DNA of 64,000 bases from RFSX01 sp965230215. Its GTDB lineage: Bacteria > Bacteroidota > Bacteroidia > Chitinophagales > Saprospiraceae. The stretch covers positions 1,674,001 through 1,738,000 of the forward strand of contig CBDDKN010000001.1 in the NCBI GenBank assembly GCA_965230215.1, given 5' to 3'. Of the stretch, positions 24,057 through 33,594 are shown piece after piece. Position 1 is the stretch's first letter, and each line of letters begins with the position of its first letter. Below the pieces are notes generated by a model. It was not told the origin of the DNA, ran no database searches, and saw nothing but the letters and a program-made list of their open reading frames with translations. Position numbers and translations under genes: made by a program.

Positions 24057-27000
24057 ATGATTCATTTCTTTGGTCAGCCTTCCTCCCATATTTATGCCGT
24101 TCAGACGGAATCACAGCTAACAGATGAAGACATCAGCAAATTAAACTGGCTTTTTGCTGGAGCCGAGCATTTGACACAAGAACAATTACAGGGGCCATTT
24201 ATAGGACCTAGAAGTAACATGGTCAGTCCCTGGAGTACCAATGCTGTTGAAATAACCCAGAACATGGGAATTCGAGGTATCAGGAGAATTGAGGAATATT
24301 ATTCTGCTGATGAGAATGCAGACTACGATCCTATGCTTAAGCAAAAGTTTGAAACACTGGATCAAACATTATTTGACATCAATATTACTCCTGAGGAAAT
24401 AATTGAAATCAAGGATATCGCGGCCTATAACGCTCAAGAAGGACTGGCCTTAAGCCCTGAAGAGGTAGCCTACCTTGAAGCGCTTTCACAGAGAATTGGA
24501 CGCGCCCTGACCGATAGCGAAGTTTTCGGATTCTCCCAGGTCAACAGTGAACATTGCAGACATAAGATATTTAATGGCACATTCGTAATCGATGGCAAAG
24601 AAAAAGAACACAGTCTGTTCAAGCTCATAAAGAAAACTTCAGCCGAAAATCCCAATGAAATTGTCTCAGCATACAAAGACAATGTGGCTTTTATCAATGG
24701 ACCTGAAAGTGTGCAATTTGCGCCCTCAAGACAAGACACTTCCGATTTCTATACAAAGAGTGATTTTGAATCCGTTATCTCCCTTAAAGCGGAAACCCAC
24801 AATTTTCCAACCACCGTCGAGCCTTTTAATGGCGCTGCAACGGGTTCCGGAGGAGAAATAAGAGATAGAATGGCAGGTGGAAAAGGGGCTATTCCACTGG
24901 CTGGAACCGCCATATATATGACGGCATATCCCAGACTGGAAGGAAACAGATCGTGGCTCACACATAGTACACCTAGAAAATGGCTCTACCAGACCCCAAT
25001 AGATATATTGATTAAAGCGTCCAATGGTGCCTCTGACTTCGGAAACAAATTTGGACAGCCACTGATAAACGGAAGTCTCCTGACATTTGAAAATGAAGAG
25101 AATGGAAACACAACTGGTTTTGATAAGGTCATCATGTTGGCTGGCGGGATCGGTTATGGTAAAAAGTCACAAGCCTTGAAGGATGAACCCAAGGTGGGCG
25201 ACAAGATAGTTATCCTGGGTGGTGACAACTACAGAATTGGCATGGGTGGCGCTGCAGTTTCATCTGCAGACACAGGAGAATACAGTTCTGGAATTGAACT
25301 TAATGCTGTCCAGAGATCAAACCCTGAGATGCAAAAAAGGGTATGCAATGCCGTAAGGTCTTTGGTCGAGGCAGGCGTAAACCCCATAGTATCCATTCAT
25401 GATCATGGTGCAGGGGGACACCTTAATTGTCTGTCTGAACTTGTTGAGAACAGTGGTGGACATATTAATTTAAACAAACTGCCAATCGGTGACCCTACCC
25501 TTTCAGCTAAAGAGATAATAGGCAATGAATCACAGGAGAGAATGGGACTTGTTGTATCTGAAGAAGATCTGGAGATTCTCAGATCAATTGCTGAAAGAGA
25601 ACGTGCTCCAATGTATGTTGTAGGCGAGGTAAGTGGTGATCACCGATTCTCATTCTATTCAGAAACAGATGACAAAAAACCCATGGACCTGGGCTTGGAT
25701 GATATGTTCGGTTCTTCGCCGAAGACCATCATGCAAGACAAAACTATCAATAGAAACTTTGATGACATCAGTTACGATCCTGAGTTGCTTGATGAATATG
25801 TCGAATCAGTTTTGAAGTTGGAAGCGGTGGCTTGTAAAGACTGGTTAACCAATAAGGTTGATCGTTGTGTTGGAGGAAGGGTTGCTGTACAGCAATGCAC
25901 AGGCAGCCTTCAAATACCCCTGAATAATTATGGTGTTTCTGCCATCGATTTCGATAAGTCTTCTGGTATAGCGACCAGTATTGGACATGCTCCGGTACCC
26001 GCATTGATCGATGCCGCAGAAGGCTCCAGACTCGCACTTACAGAAGCCCTGACGAATATCATATGGGCTCCTTTGGAAAAGTCACTTGAGTCTCTCTCCC
26101 TTTCTGCCAACTGGATGTGGCCTTGTAACAACGAAGGAGAGGATGCAAGGATCTACGAGGCTGTTGAAGCCCTTTCCGACTTTGTGATTGACTTGGGAAT
26201 CAATATACCAACCGGTAAAGACTCCCTATCTATGAAGCAGAAGTACCAGGATCAAAATGTACTGGCTCCAGGTACCGTCATCATTACTGCTGTAGGACAT
26301 TGTGACGACATCTTCAACACTGTTGAACCAGGATTCAAACCGGGCAAAGGAGATATATATTATATAGATCTGTCCTCAGGTGATTATGCGCTTGGAGGGT
26401 CTTCCTTTGCACAGGTTCTTGGGAGAATTGGAAATACATGTCCGGAAACAGCATCCGCAGAATATATCAAACAAGTATTTAATGGTATCCAGGAGCTGAT
26501 AAAAAACAAAAGCATTCATTCAGGCCATGATATTTCTTCTGGTGGATTGATAGGCTGCTTGTTGGAATCTTGTTTTCCCGATCCAAACGTAGGCGCTGAA
26601 ATTGATCTTACCGCTTTAGCAGAAGAGGATATTATCAAATTGTTGTTTGCTGAAAATCCAGGTATCGTTTTCCAATGTTCGGATTCACAAGTAATAGACA
26701 GATTCAGCCAAATGGGTATCGCCTGTCACAATATAGGAACCGTTGTACTATCTGATACATTGGAAGTCAGCCATATGGATGAAGATTACACTTTCAATAT
26801 CCCGCAATTAAGAGACAGTTGGTATGAGACATCCTACCTCCTTGACAAAAATCAGACTGCGGGTGGTCTGGCCTTGGAAAGGTTTAACAACTACAAAAAC
26901 CAAGCGCTCAATTATACTTTTCCCGAAGGCTTTAACGGAATCATACCTGAATTAAATAATCCTTCTGAAAGACCGGTAGCTGCTGTTATTCGAGAGAAAG

Positions 27001-27719
27001 GAAGTAATTCAGAGAGAGAACTGGCCCATGCCATGCATCTTGCTGGCTTTAAGGTCAAAGATGTACACATGACAGACCTTATAAGCGGACGAGAAACCCT
27101 TGAAGATGTTCAGTTCCTTGGTGCAGTAGGAGGCTTTTCAAACAGTGATGTATTGGGCTCAGCCAAAGGATGGGCTGGGGCTTTCCTCTACAATGAAAAA
27201 GCCAAACAAGCACTGGATCGCTTCTTTTCGAGAGATGATGTTTTATCAGTTGGAATCTGTAATGGATGTCAGCTTTTTGTTGAATTGGATTTAATCAATC
27301 CAGATCATCAGAAGAAAGCAAAAATGCATTTCAATGATTCGCACAAACACGAAAGTGCATTTACTTCAGTCCGTATACCCGAAAACAATTCTGTAATGCT
27401 ATCCAGTCTGGCGGGTACAACTCTTGGTGTATGGATTTCACATGGTGAAGGAAAGTTTGTACTTCCGGAGGATGAAAGCAAGTACAACATAGTAGCCAAA
27501 TATGGTTATGAGGGATATCCCGCCAATCCAAATGGCAGTGATTACAACACAGCTATGATGTGTAATAAAGATGGAAGACACCTTGTAATGATGCCTCATA
27601 TTGAACGCTCAATGTTCAAATGGAACTGGGCGCACTATCCAGATAGAGATGATCATGTTTCACCTTGGATCCAGGCCTTTGTAAATGCAAGGAACTGGTG
27701 CCTTACGCACAAAAGCTAG
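24057..27719 (+). CDS. purL: Phosphoribosylformylglycinamidine synthase (long form)
   Basis: A 1220-residue single-chain FGAM synthase, the fourth step of purine synthesis: FGAR + glutamine + ATP gives FGAM. The N-terminal linker is followed by two AIRS-like ATP-binding halves (motifs HNFPTTVEPFNGAATGSGG and HDHGAGGHLN) and a C-terminal glutamine amidotransferase domain with the nucleophile Cys in SVGICNGCQLF and the catalytic His near HGEGKF. The length is typical of the proteobacterial and Bacteroidota long form. A GAAATTTG -7-like box lies at 24026-24033. It is convergent with fhs, whose product supplies the formyl-folate used in purine synthesis. Confidence 0.96.
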   Translation: MIHFFGQPSSHIYAVQTESQLTDEDISKLNWLFAGAEHLTQEQLQGPFIGPRSNMVSPWSTNAVEITQNMGIRGIRRIEEYYSADENADYDPMLKQKFETLDQTLFDINITPEEIIEIKDIAAYNAQEGLALSPEEVAYLEALSQRIGRALTDSEVFGFSQVNSEHCRHKIFNGTFVIDGKEKEHSLFKLIKKTSAENPNEIVSAYKDNVAFINGPESVQFAPSRQDTSDFYTKSDFESVISLKAETHNFPTTVEPFNGAATGSGGEIRDRMAGGKGAIPLAGTAIYMTAYPRLEGNRSWLTHSTPRKWLYQTPIDILIKASNGASDFGNKFGQPLINGSLLTFENEENGNTTGFDKVIMLAGGIGYGKKSQALKDEPKVGDKIVILGGDNYRIGMGGAAVSSADTGEYSSGIELNAVQRSNPEMQKRVCNAVRSLVEAGVNPIVSIHDHGAGGHLNCLSELVENSGGHINLNKLPIGDPTLSAKEIIGNESQERMGLVVSEEDLEILRSIAERERAPMYVVGEVSGDHRFSFYSETDDKKPMDLGLDDMFGSSPKTIMQDKTINRNFDDISYDPELLDEYVESVLKLEAVACKDWLTNKVDRCVGGRVAVQQCTGSLQIPLNNYGVSAIDFDKSSGIATSIGHAPVPALIDAAEGSRLALTEALTNIIWAPLEKSLESLSLSANWMWPCNNEGEDARIYEAVEALSDFVIDLGINIPTGKDSLSMKQKYQDQNVLAPGTVIITAVGHCDDIFNTVEPGFKPGKGDIYYIDLSSGDYALGGSSFAQVLGRIGNTCPETASAEYIKQVFNGIQELIKNKSIHSGHDISSGGLIGCLLESCFPDPNVGAEIDLTALAEEDIIKLLFAENPGIVFQCSDSQVIDRFSQMGIACHNIGTVVLSDTLEVSHMDEDYTFNIPQLRDSWYETSYLLDKNQTAGGLALERFNNYKNQALNYTFPEGFNGIIPELNNPSERPVAAVIREKGSNSERELAHAMHLAGFKVKDVHMTDLISGRETLEDVQFLGAVGGFSNSDVLGSAKGWAGAFLYNEKAKQALDRFFSRDDVLSVGICNGCQLFVELDLINPDHQKKAKMHFNDSHKHESAFTSVRIPENNSVMLSSLAGTTLGVWISHGEGKFVLPEDESKYNIVAKYGYEGYPANPNGSDYNTAMMCNKDGRHLVMMPHIERSMFKWNWAHYPDRDDHVSPWIQAFVNARNWCLTHKS

Positions 27720-27733
27720 GCAGCATCAAGATC

Positions 27734-29428
27734 TTAAGATAATCCGGAAATATTTCCATTATCATCGATATGCATCTGCTCTGAAGCAGGCTTCGATGGC
27801 AATCCAGGCATACGCATCATATTGCCAAGAATGGGGATTACAAATCCGGCGCCGGTGGCATATTCGAACTCCCTTATATTAACTTCAAATCCCAGCGGTG
27901 CCCCGTACAGTCTGTCATTATCACTTAGAGACTTTTGAGTCTTAGCCATACAAACAGGAAGGTTGCTTAAGCCGAGCTTGTCAATCCTTCTTAGATCAAG
28001 TCTGGCTTGCTTGGAATAGACAACAGATGAAGCCCCGTAAATATTCTTACAGATGATTTCGATTTTTTCCTCAATACTTTTCTCCCAGTCATAAAGCTGT
28101 TTGAAATCAGCATCACCAGAGTCAATATAGTTGACTACAGCTTCAGCTAATTCTGTCATACCTTTTCCGCCCTGAGCCCAGCCGTAAGCTTCTACAGCAT
28201 CAATGCCCATGTCCTGACAAAGAGACTTGATGAGATCTATTTCTTCTTGTGAATCTGAAGGGAATCCGTTTATTGCCACTATAGGCCTAATACCAAACTG
28301 CTGACAATTCTCGATGTGCTTCTTAAGGTTGAGAAAACCTTTCTCAACACGTTCGGTACTGGCGATGTTGTATTCCTCTTTTTTTGCTCCACCATGATGA
28401 CGTAAGGCTCTGATGGTTGCTACGAGCACTATGGCTTTTGGGTTCAAGCCTGCAGATGCACATTTTATATTACAGAATTTTTCTGCTCCCAAGTCTGCAC
28501 CAAATCCTGCCTCAGTTACAACGTAATCTGAGAGGGACAATCCCATCTTGGTTGCAATTACTGTATTGGTTCCTTGAGCTATATTGGCAAAAGGTCCTCC
28601 ATGAATAATAGCTGGATTATTTTCCAGGGTTTGTACGAGATTTGGCTTTATCGCATCTTTCAGCAGAATGGCCATCGCATTTTCTGCTTTCAGATCTGAT
28701 GCATATATCGGTTGCTTGTCATAAGTATATCCAATAAAAATCCTTCCCAGGCGGTCTTTTAAGTCAGAAAAGTTTTCTGCCATACAAAGGATGGCCATGA
28801 CCTCCGATGCAGGAGTGATATTAAATCCATCTTGTCGAGGAACACCATTAGCTGTCCCTCCCAAACCGATAACAATATCCCTCAATGCTCTGTCATTCAT
28901 ATCCATAACACGCTTCCAGACTACTGTCCTGGGATCGATATTCAGATTATTGGTCTTGCTTTGAAGGTTGTTATCTATAAGCGCTGAAAGCAGATTGTTG
29001 GCTTTTTCAACTGCTGAAAAGTCACCCGTGAAATGCAGATTGATATCTTCCATCGGAATTACCTGTGAATAACCACCCCCTGCGGCTCCTCCTTTGATAC
29101 CGAATACAGGACCAAGAGAAGGTTCTCTTAATACAGCGATAGAGTTTTTCCCAATCCTGTTGAGACCTTCATTGAGACCAATTGAAGTGGTCGTCTTACC
29201 TTCACCTGCAGGTGTTGGCGTCATAGCTGTCACAAGAATAAGATTGGATGATTGTATTCTGGATTCATCGAGCAAGCTCAGTGGCAATTTGGCTTTGTAC
29301 TTGCCATAAGTTTCAAGTACTTCTTCATCCAAATTCAATTTGGATGCTATATCTTTTATGAGTTGCATCGAGGCAGATTGCGCAATCTCGATATCTTTCA
29401 AATTATGGAATTCAATTTCAGAAATCAT
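27734..29428 (-). CDS. fhs: Formate-tetrahydrofolate ligase
   Basis: A 564-residue enzyme making 10-formyl-tetrahydrofolate from formate, THF and ATP. It has the P-loop TPAGEGKTTTSIGL and the family block EPSLGPVFGIKGGAAGGG. The length is normal. It starts 22 bp after ridA, the last kynurenine-pathway gene, on the same strand and without an intervening terminator, so it may belong to that operon, where it could recapture the formate released from N-formylkynurenine. Convergent purL lies 14 bp from its end. Confidence 0.96.
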   Translation of the reverse strand: MISEIEFHNLKDIEIAQSASMQLIKDIASKLNLDEEVLETYGKYKAKLPLSLLDESRIQSSNLILVTAMTPTPAGEGKTTTSIGLNEGLNRIGKNSIAVLREPSLGPVFGIKGGAAGGGYSQVIPMEDINLHFTGDFSAVEKANNLLSALIDNNLQSKTNNLNIDPRTVVWKRVMDMNDRALRDIVIGLGGTANGVPRQDGFNITPASEVMAILCMAENFSDLKDRLGRIFIGYTYDKQPIYASDLKAENAMAILLKDAIKPNLVQTLENNPAIIHGGPFANIAQGTNTVIATKMGLSLSDYVVTEAGFGADLGAEKFCNIKCASAGLNPKAIVLVATIRALRHHGGAKKEEYNIASTERVEKGFLNLKKHIENCQQFGIRPIVAINGFPSDSQEEIDLIKSLCQDMGIDAVEAYGWAQGGKGMTELAEAVVNYIDSGDADFKQLYDWEKSIEEKIEIICKNIYGASSVVYSKQARLDLRRIDKLGLSNLPVCMAKTQKSLSDNDRLYGAPLGFEVNIREFEYATGAGFVIPILGNMMRMPGLPSKPASEQMHIDDNGNISGLS

Positions 29429-29450
29429 TGGTAAGGGGTTCGTTTTTGTT

Positions 29451-29867
29451 TCAAAGTGGTTTATAGGCTATAGCCTTTATTTCAATAAGTAAATTAGGAT
29501 GTGGTAGCTGCTTGACAGCTACAGTAGTCCTTGTTGGTCCAGTATGATCAAAAAAAGTACCATACATTTCATTGTAGCCTTTAAAATCTTTCATGTCAAC
29601 AAGAAAAGTCGTCATATCAATAAGATCTTCCAGCCCCGCATCCATTTCAGCAAGCAAGGCAGCTATATTCTCAATGACAGCTTTTGTTTGTTTTGAGATA
29701 TCCAAACTAACAGAGCCGTCACTGTGGTACTCCACACCTTCATGCGTATTGTCTGGTCTTCTGCTGCTGGTTCCTGATACATAAATAAAATCTCCTACCC
29801 TTTTGACATGCGGGTAGTTGCCAAGAGGTTGGGCCTTGTTGTCTATTACTTTGCTTTCGAATTTCAT
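29451..29867 (-). CDS. RidA-family deaminase, probable 2-aminomuconate deaminase
   Basis: A 138-residue protein of the RidA/YjgF fold with the conserved VSGTSSR and the Arg-containing motif GPTRTTVAVKQLPHPNLLIEI. RidA members hydrolyse enamines and imines. Its place between KMO and the end of the kynurenine operon suggests the AmnD/NbaF step, deamination of 2-aminomuconate to 4-oxalocrotonate. It starts 2 bp after the kmo stop. Confidence 0.85.
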   Translation of the reverse strand: MKFESKVIDNKAQPLGNYPHVKRVGDFIYVSGTSSRRPDNTHEGVEYHSDGSVSLDISKQTKAVIENIAALLAEMDAGLEDLIDMTTFLVDMKDFKGYNEMYGTFFDHTGPTRTTVAVKQLPHPNLLIEIKAIAYKPL

Positions 29868-29868
29868 A

Positions 29869-31227
29869 TTAAGCTTGATTATGTAAAATCCTGATTTGAT
29901 CTAATGCATATTCTGCTGTCACCGCTCTGTCCTTTCTAACCAAGTCCAGTAACAGCTGATCTTGTTTTCTACCTAGAATCATGGCTTTCTCATAAGGCCA
30001 GTCTGGCTTGAAAGTCACCAATGAATATTTTGAATAATACTCAGGATAATTTTGCTCCATCTCCATCTCCAACTTCCTTTTGGCAATGAAATCTTCATCA
30101 TCAACATGATCCCTCATTTCATAAAAGTTGTCAATAGCCGAGTCCGCTATGGCGTCAGTATTTTTATAACGTGCATCCTGAAATGCTTTGAAAAGTGATT
30201 CCCAGTTGTCCCCATGAACATCCATAAGCTCATCAAATACCCTTACATCTTCAAATGAAGCGTTCATGCCTTGTCCGTAGAATGGGACAATAGCGTGGGA
30301 TGCATCTCCCATAACAAGTGTCTTGCCATATGCCTGCCATGGATAGCACTTAACAGTTCCTAAGTTGCCAACGGGATTTTCAAAATATTCATCCAGGTAA
30401 TGCGGAATGTAAGGCAATAACTCTGCATAATAAGTCTCAAAAAAGGCTTTCACCTTATCTCGAGTATCCAGGGCATTAAATCCAATTTCAGATTCATACG
30501 GATGGAACATGGTTAATGTAAAACTCGCATCAAGGTTAGGTAATGCGATAATCATAAACTGTCCCCGAGGCCAGATATGCAATGCATTCTTGAATATCTT
30601 GAATCCGCCATTCACATCAGGGCGAATGCTTAATTCCTTATATCCATGGCGAAGAAATTTCTGTGAATAATTAAAAAGCAACTCACCTGACCTTGCCATA
30701 ATTGACCTTCTTACTATTGATCCGGCTCCATCGGTCCCAATAACAATAGCACCTTCATCTGTGATATTCTGTCCTGTCTTATGATCGTAAGCCTCAATAC
30801 TGGCATTCTCTAAATCAACCTTCCGCACTTCGGTTTCAAAATGGATTTGAATATCATCATATTTGTCAGCTTCATCCAACAACATGGCATTCAATCCTGG
30901 TCTCGATACCGAGTTGATATGATCTTCTTCTCTTCCACTATAGGGAGACATAAATGAATCGCCATCTATTGGATGCACCATTCTTCCCTTCATCGGAATA
31001 CACTGTTCCAGAACCTGCTCCTTAAGACCGACCCGATCCAATGCCCACAAACCTCGAGCCGACAATGCCAGATTTATTGACCTGCCTGCATCAAGTTCCA
31101 CACTCCTGAGGTCTGGCCTCTTCTCATACATATCTACCTTGTAGCCACGCTGCATAAGTCTTAACGCAAGCAAAGAACCACATAGGCCAGCACCAACAAT
31201 AATTATTTTATTTTTTTCCACAATCAT
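29869..31227 (-). CDS. kmo: Kynurenine 3-monooxygenase
   Basis: A 452-residue FAD-dependent monooxygenase hydroxylating kynurenine to 3-hydroxykynurenine. It has the Rossmann motif IIVGAGLCGSLLALRL at the N-terminus and the GDASHAIVPFYGQGMNASFED segment that binds FAD in this family. The C-terminal region contains hydrophobic helices seen in KMO. It is part of the kynurenine operon, 12 bp after kynU. Confidence 0.95.
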   Translation of the reverse strand: MIVEKNKIIIVGAGLCGSLLALRLMQRGYKVDMYEKRPDLRSVELDAGRSINLALSARGLWALDRVGLKEQVLEQCIPMKGRMVHPIDGDSFMSPYSGREEDHINSVSRPGLNAMLLDEADKYDDIQIHFETEVRKVDLENASIEAYDHKTGQNITDEGAIVIGTDGAGSIVRRSIMARSGELLFNYSQKFLRHGYKELSIRPDVNGGFKIFKNALHIWPRGQFMIIALPNLDASFTLTMFHPYESEIGFNALDTRDKVKAFFETYYAELLPYIPHYLDEYFENPVGNLGTVKCYPWQAYGKTLVMGDASHAIVPFYGQGMNASFEDVRVFDELMDVHGDNWESLFKAFQDARYKNTDAIADSAIDNFYEMRDHVDDEDFIAKRKLEMEMEQNYPEYYSKYSLVTFKPDWPYEKAMILGRKQDQLLLDLVRKDRAVTAEYALDQIRILHNQA

Positions 31228-31238
31228 TATTTAAACCA

Positions 31239-32510
31239 TTAATCAATAGCATCCAATTCTTCTTTAAGTATCATACAAAACTTATAGACATCTTCATATC
31301 TTGAATACATAGCCGTGGGTGCCACTCTAATGACATCCGGTTCTCGCCAATCTGCTACTACATTACGCTCGGACATTCTGTCAAATATTCCTTTGCCTAC
31401 GCCAGCAATACATATAGATAATTGACTCCCTCTTTCATGAGGATCAGATGGCGTGATAATCTCAATCCGGTCATCAGCAATATCCTTGATCAGGAATTCC
31501 ATATATGAAGTAAGATCAAGCGATTTCTTTCTCAGGTTCTTCATACCGGCAGACTGAAATAATTTTAATGAAGACCACACTGCTACAAGAGACAGAATCG
31601 GAGGATTGCTAAGCTGCCAAGCCTCAACACCTCTGATGGCCTCAAAGTCATCACGCATTCCAAACCTGGTCTCTTTGTTGTGTCCCCACCACCCTTCAAA
31701 TCTTGGGATATATTTTTCATCAGCAAATCGCTCATTTACAAAACAACCCGCGATGCTTCCAGGACCTGAATTCAAATATTTATAACTGCACCAAACAGCA
31801 AAGTCTACATTATTCTCATGAAGATTTAATTCTACATTACCAGCTCCATGAGCACAATCAAATCCAACGTAAGCACCAACTTCATGACCCTTTGCCGTAA
31901 TTGACTTCATATCAAAAAACTGCCCGGTATAATAATTGGTGTTACCCAGCATCACCAATGCCAATTCTTCACCATGATCCTCTATTGCCTGAAGAATATC
32001 TTCATGACGAAGACAATACTCACCTTCACGGGCCTTCAATTCAATCATTGCTTCCTTGGGATCATAGCCATGAAACCGCAGCTGTGAAGCCACAGCATAT
32101 TTATCAGATGGAAATGCATCGTACTCTATCAGAATCTTGAATCGATTTGCTTTAGGTCTGTAGAAGCTTACCATCATCAGATGAAGGTTGACAGTCAGCG
32201 TATTCATCACAACAACTTCATGATTCTTAGCACCTACTACATGTGCCATAGATTCCGTAAGGAATTCATGATACGGCATCCAGGGATTCTTAGCATGAAA
32301 ATGCCCCTCTACGCCATATTGCTTCCAATCAGCCAGCTCCTGCTTGATCATTTCAGCAGTTTGCTTAGGCTGTAAGCCTAATGAATTACCACATAGATAA
32401 ACACATTCCTCCCCGCTGTCTAATGTGGGTATATGAAATTGCTCACGGTATGATGCCAGACCGTCAGATTGGTCTTTCTGCCTTGCGTATTCAATTGTAT
32501 TTTCAAACAT
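31239..32510 (-). CDS. kynU: Kynureninase
   Basis: A 423-residue PLP enzyme cleaving (3-hydroxy)kynurenine to (3-hydroxy)anthranilate and alanine. The PLP lysine lies in WCSYKYLNSGPGSIAG, and the preceding FDCAHGAGNVELNLHE block is characteristic of the family. It abuts the amidohydrolase gene: its ATG follows the neighbour's stop directly. Confidence 0.95.
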   Translation of the reverse strand: MFENTIEYARQKDQSDGLASYREQFHIPTLDSGEECVYLCGNSLGLQPKQTAEMIKQELADWKQYGVEGHFHAKNPWMPYHEFLTESMAHVVGAKNHEVVVMNTLTVNLHLMMVSFYRPKANRFKILIEYDAFPSDKYAVASQLRFHGYDPKEAMIELKAREGEYCLRHEDILQAIEDHGEELALVMLGNTNYYTGQFFDMKSITAKGHEVGAYVGFDCAHGAGNVELNLHENNVDFAVWCSYKYLNSGPGSIAGCFVNERFADEKYIPRFEGWWGHNKETRFGMRDDFEAIRGVEAWQLSNPPILSLVAVWSSLKLFQSAGMKNLRKKSLDLTSYMEFLIKDIADDRIEIITPSDPHERGSQLSICIAGVGKGIFDRMSERNVVADWREPDVIRVAPTAMYSRYEDVYKFCMILKEELDAID

Positions 32511-33584
32511 TTAACTGCTGTGTTGTAGTTTATAGTTATTTGTAATCACCGAAGCTCTTTCCTCACCCAACCACTTCAGTACATTATCACACCATATATC
32601 TTTGTACTGTTGCTCATCAATAATATCGCGTTCAAGGGCCAGATCAAGAAGCTTTCCTGGATAAGAAGACTGCTTTTCACTTTCCATTTCACCAAGGGGA
32701 TAAGGATCATCCAATCCCATAATTATCTGATTGGTGCCGTTACGTCTAATCATTAATTCAAGTGAATCTGTATCATGTACAAGGGTATCAAAGAAAATAT
32801 TTTTATGGCCTACCGCTCTCCTAGGATGTGTTTTGCCTTCAAATAGATCTGGTCTTCCATCAAAACCCTGTATACGTCTTCCCAGATTTATCTGAGCCAA
32901 CTGTCCTCCATGAGCAAAACAAACACGCATATTCGGAAAACGTTCATGATAATTATTCAAGGTGTAAAAGTGATACGAATCTGCACATTGTGCCAGCATC
33001 CATACAAGGTGAAATCGCCATGCTGTATTCTCAAGCTTGATAAACTTCTCTCCATCATATGGGTGCACCTCTACTGCCAGACCATACTCATTGGCTTTTT
33101 CAAAAATAGGTTCCACCTCCTTATCAAAAATACTACGCCAGGTACCTACAGAATCCATATAGTGTGTAGGGAGACATAGTACCCGAAGGCCCAACTCCTC
33201 AACACATCTTTCCATCTCCCATAATGCGCCACGTATGAACCCACAATGAATTACAAAACCACAGGTAAACTTATCACCATGATCCCGCTGGATCCGGCCA
33301 TTGAAATCATTTTGAAATCTCAATGCAACTTTCATGTCTTCAAGACGAAGGCCATTGCCATACAATTGAGATAAGGTAAGAACTACCGCATGATCGATGT
33401 TGTTTCTTTCCATCCAAGCCAGCTTATCCTCAAGGAAAAAGCTGGGATGGGTAACAGGTCGCTTCCAGTTCTTTTGGAGCATATATTTTTTTTCATCATC
33501 AACCCAGAAAATTTCATTATCCTTCATAAACTGAGGGATATCAGAAGGATTGGGAAGAAGGTGTGCATGTCCGTTTATCCGCAT
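32511..33584 (-). CDS. 2-amino-3-carboxymuconate-6-semialdehyde decarboxylase (ACMSD)
   Basis: A 357-residue amidohydrolase-family decarboxylase. The metal-binding HxH is in INGHAHLLP, with further His in VIHCG, VEVHPYDG and CFAHGG, and a final Asp in GLDDPYPLGE. It converts ACMS to 2-aminomuconate semialdehyde and diverts flux from quinolinate towards complete tryptophan breakdown. Its substrate needs 3-hydroxyanthranilate dioxygenase, which is not in this window. Confidence 0.92.
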   Translation of the reverse strand: MRINGHAHLLPNPSDIPQFMKDNEIFWVDDEKKYMLQKNWKRPVTHPSFFLEDKLAWMERNNIDHAVVLTLSQLYGNGLRLEDMKVALRFQNDFNGRIQRDHGDKFTCGFVIHCGFIRGALWEMERCVEELGLRVLCLPTHYMDSVGTWRSIFDKEVEPIFEKANEYGLAVEVHPYDGEKFIKLENTAWRFHLVWMLAQCADSYHFYTLNNYHERFPNMRVCFAHGGQLAQINLGRRIQGFDGRPDLFEGKTHPRRAVGHKNIFFDTLVHDTDSLELMIRRNGTNQIIMGLDDPYPLGEMESEKQSSYPGKLLDLALERDIIDEQQYKDIWCDNVLKWLGEERASVITNNYKLQHSS

Positions 33585-33594
33585 AATTTCATAT

